This document shows positions 30,544 to 40,590 of a DNA stretch of 64,000 nt, piece after piece (position 1 is the first letter of the stretch; every line of letters starts with the position of its first letter). A program made the position numbers and the translations under genes. Source of the stretch: Sophora flavescens (lineage: Eukaryota > Streptophyta > Magnoliopsida > Fabales > Fabaceae); contig CM061062.1 of assembly GCA_030762895.1 (NCBI GenBank), positions 3,309,501 through 3,373,500 on the forward strand, given 5' to 3'. The notes below the pieces were generated by a model. The model saw nothing but the letters and a program-made list of their open reading frames with translations, was not told the origin of the DNA and searched no databases.

Positions 30544-32307
30544 TGTTGGTAGTGGCTACGGTCTCAAGAGGGGAGGGGGGGTGAATTGAGATATTGGAAA
30601 CTTTTTCAACACTTTAAAGAAAAACAGTGTTTCTTTAGAGAAAATTGGTTTTTACTCAATTTTAATTCCCAAGAATTTGGTTATGGAACAAGTAATGATG
30701 ACAAGAAGAATTATAAGTAGTAACAACAGATTTTAACACAGATTACAGATTAAAGATTCAAGTTAACAAGTATATGGAGTTTAGGGATTAGAAGAACACG
30801 CAAACTGATTTATCCAGGTTCGGCTACCTCCTCTAGTAAGCCTACATCCAGTCCCACACCTCTGTGGTTTTCTTCACTATAATCAGTAATTACACAATTC
30901 TAATTACAGCAACACAAGGATAACCTCCTTGCTTGAAAAATCTCCAGAAAGCACACTAGCTTTTCTATACCCAAGGATCCCTTCTATCCTTGTTAAACCC
31001 TAAGAGATACCCTCTCCTAGTCACTCTAATTCACGAAAAGAATTGAGTAGAAGTAAGACTCTAAAAGCCTGATAAAACAAATTGAAGTTCTAACTACTAT
31101 CACACTTTGTCAGAGATGAAGCACTTTGTTTCACAATCAGAATGAGTTGCGTTTTTGTATATGTTGTATCATTGTTGTTCCTTTGATCCCTCTTTATATA
31201 GAAGACAAATTATAGCCGTTGGGATCATTTAAGACAGATTTGGATCTGATTTAACAAAATCTACTTTCTTGATTCTTGATCTTGAAATGAGATTCGGTTT
31301 GATCTTTGTAGAGTGTGCGTCCTTCTTGAAATATAACTTTTTCCATCTGAGAGGATAGCGAAGTATTTTTTTTTTTGAAGAGTGATATATCCGTGTTTAA
31401 TTGAAGAGAAAAATATCCCAGTCTTTTTGAAGAGAAAAATATCCGTGTCCATTTGCCACGTCAGCAGACGGGAGTATTAGCTCAAGGTAATTGGACGGGC
31501 TCCAATTGGTAGACGAGAGTGCTAACACAAGGCAATTGGACGGGCTCCAACTGGTAGATGAGCTTTATATATACCATGTAAGTGGACAGAGCTTCTCATT
31601 AAGATCTTAGCGTGTATCATTTGCAGACGAGCTCCAAGTGCCACTATCAGTAGACGAGCTCTTCTTTTACATCAGTAGACGCGCTCTCCTTTTTCCATCA
31701 GTAGACGAGCGCTCTTGTTACTTTCAGTGGACGAGCTCTCCTTTTTCTTCAGTGGACGCACTCCATGTGCCACGTCAGCAGACGAGATCTTCTGTTTCTT
31801 TAGTGGACGTGCTTCTTGTGCCACGTCAGCAGACGAGATCTTCTGTTTTCTTAGTGGACGCGCTTCTTGTGCCACATCAGCAGACGAGATCTTCTGTTTT
31901 CTTAGTGGACGCGCTTCTTGTGCTACGTCAGCAGACGAGATCTTCTGTTTTCTTAGTGGACGTGCTTCCTTTGTTCTTTTAGTGAACGACGGCTTTTTAC
32001 TTTGTTGTTTCTTTAGTGGACGCGCTTTATTTGTTCTTTCCATTGATGTCATCTTTTTACTTAGTGGACGAGCTTTTTAGTTGTTCATTGGACTTCAGCT
32101 CTTTACTTTGTTGGACGTCATTCTTGGTTCATTTCATTGGAAGAGCGCTTGTTTTGCTTGATTGGATGTCAGCTTGTTTTGCTCTGTTTATGAGTGATCT
32201 TGCATGCAACTTAACACGTAATGAGTACGTAGTCAAAATTAAAAATCTTATGCAAAATACACTTTGTTTGTCATACATCAAAACATGAATGAGGGCTTAG
32301 TCTTACA
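30544..32307 (-). repeat. 3' LTR of the nested Sirevirus
   Basis: 1764 bp. It contains four tandem copies of a 51-bp unit starting at 31769, 31820, 31871 and 31922, plus many single GTAGACGAG-type motifs. Confidence 0.92.
31769..31972. repeat. 51-bp tandem repeat array in the LTR
   Basis: Four copies of a unit with GCCACGTCAGCAGACGAGAT and a GTGGACGCGCTTCTT block. The period is 17 codons, so open frames run through it on both strands; these are not genes. Confidence 0.92.
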
Positions 32308-32835
32308 AACTCCCCCTTTTTGATTAAGAAATCAGAGTACAGCTATTCAGTAAGCATGGTTCTTGAGTTATTTTCGTCCTCCCCCTGTGTCATTGATATC
32401 TTTCAAAAGATCAAGTGTTATCATATCATTAAAAAAAACATCTTGCATTTATTATAAGTTCTATATGTCTTTTCAAAGCAGTTCATACTTATGTGTCAGA
32501 GAAATAAAAATTTGCTTATCAGAAAATGCATGGTTCATTTTTATGGTTCATATTTCTCCCCCTTTGTCAGAGAAATAAAAATTTGCATATCAGAAAATGC
32601 ATGGTTCATTTTTATGGTTTATATTTCTCCCCTTTTGTCATTATCAAAAAGAAATTATGGGAAATATTGAAATCAAACTGAAAAACAGTCTTGCATTCAT
32701 TGATAATAAATCATTTCAGAATTTATGCAATACATTAAAACAAAAAAAAATTACAGACACCTAAGGACGATTAGCATCTTGCCCATGTCCTTCATAATTT
32801 TCAGCAACTTGTGCTGCCTTGCTTGCCATTTGTTA
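32308..32835 (-). other. 3' untranslated region with multiple polypurine tracts
   Basis: On the - strand purine tracts of the type AAAAGGGGGAG occur next to the LTR (about 32309-32320) and again near 32380, 32553 and 32626. The latter two lie in a 72-bp unit that is repeated from 32493 and 32565. Repeated polypurine tracts are a known Sirevirus trait. Confidence 0.75.
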
Positions 32836-34005
32836 TCAATTATTTTGAGAATCAATTATGCCAAGTTCCCTTCTTATAAAGAAGAAACTCTCCTTATTAA
32901 GTGGTTTGGTGAATATATCAGCTAATTGATTGGTTGTATCTATATGTTCAATCACAACATCACCACTTTGAATATGATCCCTGACAAAATGATGCCTAAT
33001 TTCAATATGCTTGGTTCTTGAGTGCATAATTAGGTTCTTTGTTAGATTAATTGCACTAGTGTTATCACACTTTATTGGTATATGATCCAGATAAACACCA
33101 TAGTCAATTAATTGTTGTTTCATCCATAGGATTTGAGCACAACAACTCCCAGCTGCAACATATTCTACTTCAGCTATGGATAAGGCCACACTAGTTTGCT
33201 TTTTACTAAACCAGGACACTAGGGAATTTCCTAATAAATGGCATGTTCCACTTGTGCTCTTCCTATCTAACTTGCATCCAGCAAAGTCAGAGTCGGAATA
33301 TCCTATTAATGTGCAAGTGGATCCCTTGGGATACCACAACCCCATCTCTTTTGTTCCTAAGAGGTACTTCATGATTCTTTTAACTGCAGTAAGATGTGAT
33401 TCTTTAGGATTAGCTTGATACCTTGCACACATATACACACTGAACATTATATTTGGCCTACTAGCAGTGAGATAAAGTAAGGATTCGATAATACCTCTAT
33501 ACTTGGATACATCTATAGATTTACCGTGTTCATCTTTGTCCAAGTAGCAGGCTGGACTCATTGGTGTTGCCATTTCCTTTGCGCTTTCGATTCCAAACTT
33601 CTTTAGTAGTTCCTTGCAATACTTTGTTTGGCTTATGAAGGTTCCATCTTGGCTTTGTTTAATTTGAAGTCCAAGAAAGAAGGTAAGTTCTCCCATCATG
33701 GACATTTCAAATTCACTTTGCATTAGTTCACCAAATTCCTTGCATAAAGACTCATTAGTAGCACCAAAACTAATGTCATCAACATATATTTGAACAAGTA
33801 AGATATTGTGTGCTTTTGTTTTAGTAAATAGTTTTGTATCAACTTTTCCTCTTTTAAAGCCTTTCTCTAGGAGAAAATTGCTTAACCTCTCATACCAAGC
33901 TCTAGGAGCTTGCTTGAGTCCATAGAGGGCTTTAGTCAGTTTATAGACATGATTTGGGAACTCACTATCAACAAAGCCAGGGGGTTGGCTTACATATACT
34001 TCCTA
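32836..34005 (-). pseudogene. Nested Sirevirus RT (C-terminal) and RNase H
   Basis: A continuous frame 32836-33723 holds the end of RT (MSMMGELTFFLGLQIKQ), the thumb and the RNase H (GYSDSDFAGCKLDRKSTSG, then SIAEVEYVAA, CDNTSAINLTKN and HIEIRHHFVRDH) ending ADIFTKPLNKE. Upstream, 33724-34005 contains the catalytic IYVDDISFGAT segment (near 33780) and LYGLKQAPRAWYE. The acidic residues of RNase H are visible. A stop just after LNGII (near 34006) separates this from the RT N-terminus. Confidence 0.9.
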
Positions 34006-34389
34006 TTATATTATTCCATTTAAAAAGGTACTTTTCACATCCATTTGGTACAGTTTAAAGTTCATTATACAAGCATAGGCTAAGAGCATTCTTATGGCTT
34101 CTAATCTAGCTACGGGAGCATATGTTTCATCATAATCAATTCCTTCTTCTTGATTGTATCCCTTAGCTACTAGTCTAGCCTTGTTTCTTACTATTATTCC
34201 ATTCTCATCCATTTTGTTTCTAAACACCCATTTAGTTCCGATTATTTGATTACTTTTGGGTTTTGGAACTAAATCCCAAACTTTGTTCCTTTTAAATTGA
34301 TTTAACTCCTCTTGCATTGCAATCATCCAATGTTCATCATTAATAGCATCATCAACACATTTTGGTTCTATTTGAGATACAAACGCCAT
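34006..34389 (-). pseudogene. Nested Sirevirus RT, N-terminal part
   Basis: 127 codons: [65 protein letters not shown] and [12 protein letters not shown], the first conserved RT blocks. It ends at a stop near 34006. The linker to integrase (about 34390-34727) is eroded. Confidence 0.9.
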
Positions 34390-34727
34390 GGTATTGCAAA
34401 TATTCCTTAAAGAGTTTCTAGTGGTTACCCCTTTGGTGATCTCACCAATGATATTGTCTAGGGGATGGTTCTTTGAAGCTTGCCACTCCTTAGGAAGATT
34501 TTCTTGTTGAAGTTCTGCTTGAGGTTATTTATTGCTTTCTTCATCTTCCTTTTTCTTGTTGCTCTCCTTTCCCTCATCAGATTTCACTTCATCCTCAAGA
34601 GTTTCGCATCATCAAAAATGTCCTTTCCCAACCTTTTGGGGTTAGACTCATCAAATGTTATGTGAACAGATTCCTCTATTGATAAAGTACGCTTATTAAA
34701 CACTCTATATGCTTTGCTAGTTAATGA

Positions 34728-35894
34728 TTAACCTAGGAAAATACCCTCATCAGCTTTGGGATCAAATTTCCCAAGATTATCCTTGCCATTATTTAGCACA
34801 AAACATTTACAGCCAAAGACATGAAAATGAGAAATTTTAGGTTTTCTTCCCTTGTAAAGTTCATATGGAGTTTTCTTCAAAATTGGCCTTATTAGAACTC
34901 TATTTAAAACATAACATGCAGTACTCGCAGCATCAGCCCAAAAATACTTTGGTAAATTAGAGTCACTCAATATGGTTCTAGCAATTTCTTCAAGTGACCT
35001 ATTTTTCCTCTCAACTACTCCATTTTGTTGTGGAGTCCTAGGTGCATAAAAATTGTGTTTTATACCATGTTCATCACAAAAGTTATCAAACTCCTCATTT
35101 TGGAATTCTCCTCCATGGTCACTCCTAATTGAAACAATTTTCACGTCTTTCTCATTTTGAGCAACCTTAGCAATTTTCTTAAAAGCTTTAAAAGCTTCAT
35201 TCTTTTGTGCTAAGAAAAAGGTCCAAGTGAATCTAGAGAAGTCATCAACAATTACAAGAGCATAGAGATTTCCACCAAATCTTTTTGTCCTAGAAGGTCC
35301 AAAAAGGTCCATGTGCAGTAATTGTAAGAGTCTACTAGTTGAAACAGTGTTTTTAGCCTTAAATGAGGTTTTCACTTGTTTACCCTTTTGGCATGCGTCA
35401 CATAGGCCTTCTTTAAAAAACTTTTTATTTGGTAAACCGATTACAAGTTCTTTGGAAATTAATTTATTCAAGTGATCCATATGAATGTGAGCTATTCTCC
35501 TATGCCAAAGCCAATTTTCATCTTCTTTGGAAATTAAACAACATGCATCATTGGAAATTAAGTTGTCTATGTCTAGCATATAGATGTTATTGATTCTATT
35601 TCCAATCAATTTTATGTTATTATCATGAATAGATTCGATCATACACAAATTTGAGTTAAAGTTTACCTTGTAGCCTTTATCACATAATTGGCTTATACTT
35701 AGTAGATTGTGTTTGAGCCCTTCCACATAGAGAATATCCTCGATTTTGATTGCTGGATTTTTTCCTATTGTTCCAACACTAAGGATTCTTCCTTTGTTGT
35801 TGTCTCCATAGGTGATATTTCCTCCTTCCTTGGGAGTGAAAGATGTAAATTTTGTGATGTCTCCGGTCATGTGTTTGGAGCAGCCATTGTCCAA
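34728..35894 (-). pseudogene. Nested Sirevirus protease and integrase
   Basis: 388 uninterrupted codons. The protease active-site triplet reads DNG instead of the usual DSG/DTG (MDNGCSKHMTGD at the start). Then comes the GAG-pre-integrase HHCC domain (WLWHRRIAHIHMDHLN ... CDACQKGKQ). The integrase core follows with the DDE acids in HMDLFGPSR, SIRSDHGGEF and NGVVERKNRS, then HVFGCKCFVLN. The open frame is long, but a stop follows IFLG. The chosen start at DNG is only the first ATG; the native frame begins earlier and is broken. Confidence 0.9.
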
Positions 35895-35944
35895 AAATCA
35901 TCTTGAGGTTTTGGCCTTTAAACACACCTACAAAATAGATTGTT

Positions 35945-36598
35945 TTATGCTTTTCCTTTAGGTACCCAAATCTGGTTGGGTCCTTTAGTGTTAGTAGCAA
36001 CATAAGTTCCTTTTGGAACCCAAATTTGTTTAATGCCAACATGAATGTTCTTTCTAAGTCTACAAGTAGCAGCTGTATGACCTTTCTTTAGACAATAATA
36101 GCATTTAACAAAAGGACTAGTTGAGGAAATAGGTGGAACAAAAAGCTTCTTAAAAGATTTTTCATGTACCATTGGCTTATATCCAATTCCAACTTTGTCA
36201 TACACACCCTTTTGCTGTCCTAATATGGCATTCAAGTTATCTCTACCCGAAGTAAACTTAGATAGAGTTGTAGTCAGTTTTTCAACTTCCTTTTCTAGTG
36301 TAGTGCATTTGGTGCAAATTGAACTATATGCAAGTAATTGTGAATTTTCGGTTTCTAGTTCTTTAAGCTTTATTTGTAAAGATACATAGTCACTACATTG
36401 TTTTGCGATGATCTTTGTGGAAGATATAAGTTGTTTACCTATTTTAACATATTCTTCATGCAATTCATCAAAAGCATCTTGTAATTCATCATAGGTAGGA
36501 GAAGAATCATTTACCTCGGTTTCACTATCACTTTGATGATTTGCCATGAGACATAGGTTGGCTTCTTCATTTTCAGATTCACTACTTGTGGAATCCAT
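35945..36598 (-). pseudogene. Nested Sirevirus gag, C-terminal segment with second zinc knuckle
   Basis: 217 codons with an acidic, Ser-rich start, a coiled-coil-like middle (KLKELETENSQLL, EKEVEKLTTTLSKF) and a second zinc knuckle CYYCLKKGHTAATC. Twice it carries QIWVPKG. It is separated from the main gag frame by stops around 36600-36675. Confidence 0.85.
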
Positions 36599-36676
36599 AT
36601 CATTTTCTTCCCAAGCTATGTATGCTCTTCTAGGCTTTCTTCCTTTCTTTTATTTGTTGTCATTCTTTTCATACTT

Positions 36677-37642
36677 TTATTTCTTTTGTAGCTTTGGACA
36701 TTCATTTTTGTAGTGTCCAAGCTTTCCACATTCAAAGCATTTGATTGTTGAGGAAGAGCTTTCACCTTTGTTCATGTTCTTTTTTGTAGGAAAACTGAAC
36801 TGCTTCTTGTTTCTATTCTTCTTGATGAATCTTCTAAATTTCCTCACAAGCAATCCCATGTCTTCTTCTTCGGATTCTTCACTTTCGTCAAGGTGTTCAT
36901 CTTCATCACTTTCTATTGATTCTTTGGAGATATGAGCCTTGAGTGAGAGTCCTTTCTTCTTTTTCTCCTTATCTTCATGATTTTTCAATCTATTGAGTTC
37001 CAATTCATGTTCTTTCAACTTGCCAAATAGAGTAGCAATCTGCATGGTGTCAAGATCCTTTGCTTCAGCAATTGCAGTAATTTTTGGCTGCCATTCACGA
37101 CTTAAACATCTCATTATCTTGTTAATCTTTTTCTCATCTATGATTGTATGTCCGAGTCCTTCTAGCTGGTTCACAATGTGTGTAAATCTCTTTTGAAGTT
37201 CATCTATCTCCTCACCAATCTTCATGTGAAAGAGTTCATATTCATGGACTAGTGCATTCATCCTTGCTCTTTTCACATCGTTGGTTCCTTCATGAGTGAG
37301 TTGAAGAGTATCCCACATCTGCTTTGACGTTTTGCAATTGGAGACCCTGAAAAACTCATCATAATTCAAAGCAGCTGTTATAATATTTTTTGCTTTAGCA
37401 TTATAGCCAACTCGTCTTTTATCATCATCATTCCAGTCATCTTTTGGTTTAGTTTGTTTATTTCCCTTAGCATCAAGAATAAATGGAACATAGGGACCAT
37501 TTTCAGCAACATCTAAGACATCTAAACCTGCAACCTCAAGAAAGATAAGCATTCTCTCTTTCCAATACATGTATTGGGAGTCATTAAAGACAGGGGGTCT
37601 AGTGAGTGAAGCCCCATCACCCAGGATATCATTTGTAGCCAT
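36677..37642 (-). CDS. Nested Sirevirus gag, main ORF
   Basis: 321 codons, uninterrupted, starting about 50 bp after the 5' LTR. The capsid region has RPPVFNDSQYMYWKERM, KQMWDTLQLTHEGTNDV and MNALVHEYELFHMKIGEEI, then CLSREWQPKITAIAEAKDL. A Glu/Asp/Ser-rich linker follows. The C-terminus has a zinc knuckle CFECGKLGHYKNECP (CX2CX4HX4C). It would package element RNA in virus-like particles. The ORF then stops at KLQKK, earlier than in intact elements where gag continues. Confidence 0.9.
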   Translation of the reverse strand: MATNDILGDGASLTRPPVFNDSQYMYWKERMLIFLEVAGLDVLDVAENGPYVPFILDAKGNKQTKPKDDWNDDDKRRVGYNAKAKNIITAALNYDEFFRVSNCKTSKQMWDTLQLTHEGTNDVKRARMNALVHEYELFHMKIGEEIDELQKRFTHIVNQLEGLGHTIIDEKKINKIMRCLSREWQPKITAIAEAKDLDTMQIATLFGKLKEHELELNRLKNHEDKEKKKKGLSLKAHISKESIESDEDEHLDESEESEEEDMGLLVRKFRRFIKKNRNKKQFSFPTKKNMNKGESSSSTIKCFECGKLGHYKNECPKLQKK

Positions 37643-37692
37643 CTCTTGAAGCTGTTAAGCTTTGTAACAAGAGTTTTAGCCTTGATGCCAAG

Positions 37693-39422
37693 TGTTGGTA
37701 GTGGCTACGGTCTCAAGAGGGGGGTGAATTGAGATATTGAAAACTTTTTCAAACACTTTAAAGAAAACCGTGTTTCTTTAGAGAAAATTGGTTTTTACTC
37801 AATTTTAATTCCCAAGAATTAGGTTATGGAACAAGTAATGATGACAAGAAGAATTATAAGTAGTAACAACATATTTTAATACAGATTGCAGATTAAAGAT
37901 TCAAGTTAACAAGTATATGGAGTTTAGGGATTAGAAGAACACGCAAACCGATTTATCCTGGTTCGACTACCTCCACTCGTAAGCCTACATCCAGTCCCAC
38001 ACCTCTGTGGTTTTCTTCACTATAATCAGCAATTACAAAATTCTAATTACAGCAACACAAGGATAACCTCCTTGCTTGAAAAATCTCCAGAAAGCACACT
38101 AGCTTTTCTATACCCAAGGATACCTTCTATACTTGTTAAGCCCTAAGAGATACCCTCTCCTAGTCACTCTAATTTACGAAAAGAATTGAGTAGAAGTAAG
38201 ACTCTAAAAGCCTGATAAAAAAAATTGAAGTTCTAACTACTATCACACTTTTGTCAGAGATGAAGCACTTTGTTTCACAATCAGAATGAGTTGCGTTTTT
38301 GTATATGTTGTATCATTGTTGTTCCTTTGATCCCTCTTTATATAGAAGACAAATTATATCCGTTGGGATCATTTAAGACAGATTTGGATCTGATTTAACA
38401 AAATCTACTTTCTTGATTCTTTATAGAGTGAGTGTCGTCCTTCTTGAAATATAACTTTTTCCATCTGAGAGGATAGCAAGTCTTTTTTTTTGAAGAGTAA
38501 TATATCCGTGTTTAATTGAAGAGAAAAATTACCAAGTCTTTTTTAAGAGAAAAATATCCGTGTCCATTTGCCACATCATCAGACGGGAGTATTAGCTCAA
38601 GGTAATTGGACGGGCTCCAATTTGTAGACGAGAGTGCTAACACAAGGCAATTGGACGGGCTCCAACTGGTAGACGAGCTTTATATATACCATGTAAGTGG
38701 ATGGAGCTTCTCATTAAGATCTTAGCGTGTATCATTAGCAGACGAGCTCCAAGTGCCACTATCAATAGACGAGCTCTTCTTTTACATCAGTAGACGCGCT
38801 CTCCTTTTTCCATCAGTAGACGAGCGCTCTTGTTACTTTCAGTGGACGAGCTCTCCTTTTTCTTCAGTGGACGCACTCCGTGTGCCACATCAGCAGACGA
38901 GATCTTCTGTTTCTTTAGTGGACGCGCTTCTTATGCCACATCAGCGGACGAGATTTTCTGTTTTCTTAGTGGACGCGCTTCTTGTGCCACGTCAACAGAA
39001 GAGATCTTCTGTTTTCTTAGTGGACGCGCTTCTTGTGCCACGTCAGCAGACGAGATCTTCTGTTTTCTTAGTGGACGCGCTTCCTTTGTTCTTTCAGTGG
39101 ACGACAGCTTTTTACTTTGTTGTTTCTTTAGTGGGCGCGCTTTCTTTGTTCTTTCCATGGACGTCGGCTTTTTACTTAGTGGACGAGCTCTTTAGTTGTT
39201 CGTTGGACTTCATCTCTTTACTTTGTTGGACGTCATTCTTGGTTCACTTCATTGGACGAGCGCTTGTTTTGTTTGATTGGATATCAGCTTGTTTTGCTCT
39301 TTTTATGAGTGATCTTGCATGCAACTTAACACGTAATGAGTACGTAGTCAAAATTAAAAATCTTATGCAAAATACACTTTGTTTGTCATACATCAAAACA
39401 TGAATGAGGGCTTAGTCTTACA
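37693..39422 (-). repeat. 5' LTR of the nested Sirevirus
   Basis: 1730 bp, near-identical to 30544-32307, with its own four-copy 51-bp array (units begin 38884, 38935, 38986 and 39037). Confidence 0.92.
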
Positions 39423-39427
39423 AACTC

Positions 39428-40178
39428 CAGAAAAGGAATGTCTATTGCCCTAAAGGCAAAGAAAGCAAGCTCATCAAATGTCCTCAAAGCTCCTGAATCT
39501 TCAGATGATGCTGAACCTTCAGATAGTAATGAAGGATCAGATGAAGATGAACCATTTTACATCTCCAGAAAGATTCAACACATGTGGAGAAAGAAATGTG
39601 GTTTCAGAAGGAAACAGTTCAACCAAAAATTTTCGAAGGAGAAGTCAGACTCAAAGGAAAAAGGTCCACCCTTGTGCTTTGAATGCAAGAAACCTAGACA
39701 TTTCAAAGCTGATTGTCCTGAGCTGAAGGATAAAAAGAAATTCTTCAAAAAGAAGAATGGCTTAATGGCTACATGGGAGTATCTTGATTTTTCTTCATCA
39801 GATGAAGAAGATGAAGCTGAGGAAGAAGAAAACATTTGTCTCATGGCTGACACATCATCAGAAAGTGAATACACTGATGCTGAGGTAATGGACTCTGACC
39901 CGTCCATTCTTCAAAATGCTTTTGATGAATTGTTGCATGAGTCGTCCATACTGTCTAGAGAGTATAGGAGCCTCAAGAAGAAATTTTATAGAGAATATGA
40001 TAGGGTCTGCATTGAAAAACAAAACCTTGAAGATGAAAATGACATACTAAAATCAGAGAATGTCAGTCTAATTGACAAACTGGAGTGTGAGCCTGATATT
40101 TCTTGTGAGGTTGCAAAACTGAAACAAGATGTGATGTATTTGATAGACACTGTCAAATTTTGTAGGTGGCTCAGATAA
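39428..40178 (+). pseudogene. + strand Sirevirus gag, C-terminal half
   Basis: Continues the frame of 29906-30538 once the nested element plus one duplication (8884 bp) is skipped. It has an acidic Ser/Asp-rich linker, the zinc knuckle CFECKKPRHFKADCP, then further acidic and coiled-coil sequence (CIEKQNLEDENDILKSE). It stops at 40176-40178. Confidence 0.9.
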
Positions 40179-40356
40179 GCTCAGTCTCATTCTAAGGTAT
40201 TTTAGGTCACCTTATGATAAATCTGGCCTCGGTTATGACAAGGAGACACATGAAGCATCTCACAAAAAGTCAAAACTGCATGCACAGCATAGAGCTTCAA
40301 AAGCTCCAAATAAACATGCTATAACTAAGTCAAGCCCGTCCAACACCTTTTGTAAA

Positions 40357-40590
40357 GTGTGTGGAAAAAGTGGGCATGTTACATCTAGATGCATACATAA
40401 TAAACATGCTAAACATTCTCGTCCAGTGACCACTAACAAGAAAGGACCCAAGTCAGTTTGGGTACCTAAAGATAAGATAATACCTGTTGCAGATTTGCTT
40501 AACAACAGGAAAGAAACAAACATAATGGTACTTGGGCAGTGGGTGCTCACGTCACATGACGGGAGAAAAGTGTATGTTCCAAGACCTTAA
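40357..40590 (+). pseudogene. + strand Sirevirus second zinc knuckle segment
   Basis: Frame-shifted from the preceding segment; carries CGKSGHVTSRCIHNKH and SVWVPKDKIIPVADLLNNRK. It overlaps in a different frame with the protease start at 40532. Confidence 0.8.

Larger units (their letters stand above)
30544..39422 (-). mobile_element. Second Sirevirus-type copia element, nested in the gag of the first
   Basis: LTRs 30544-32307 (1764 bp) and 37693-39422 (1730 bp) are bracketed by a perfect TSD AACTC (30539-30543 and 39423-39427). It is in - orientation: gag, PR-IN, RT and RNase H read from high to low coordinates, and the polypurine tract lies next to 32308. The PBS next to the 5' LTR (TTGGCATCAAGGC on the - strand, about 37679-37691) is a diverged form of the initiator-Met site. 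It has two zinc-knuckle segments like Sireviruses but no third ORF. Confidence 0.92.

Noticed and set aside
31638..32288. Repeat-rich ORFs with ATSADEIFCFLSGR-type units (also 38753-39403) as repeat proteins
   Set aside because: They are produced by the 51-bp tandem array in Sirevirus LTRs and are open on both strands because the period is a multiple of three.
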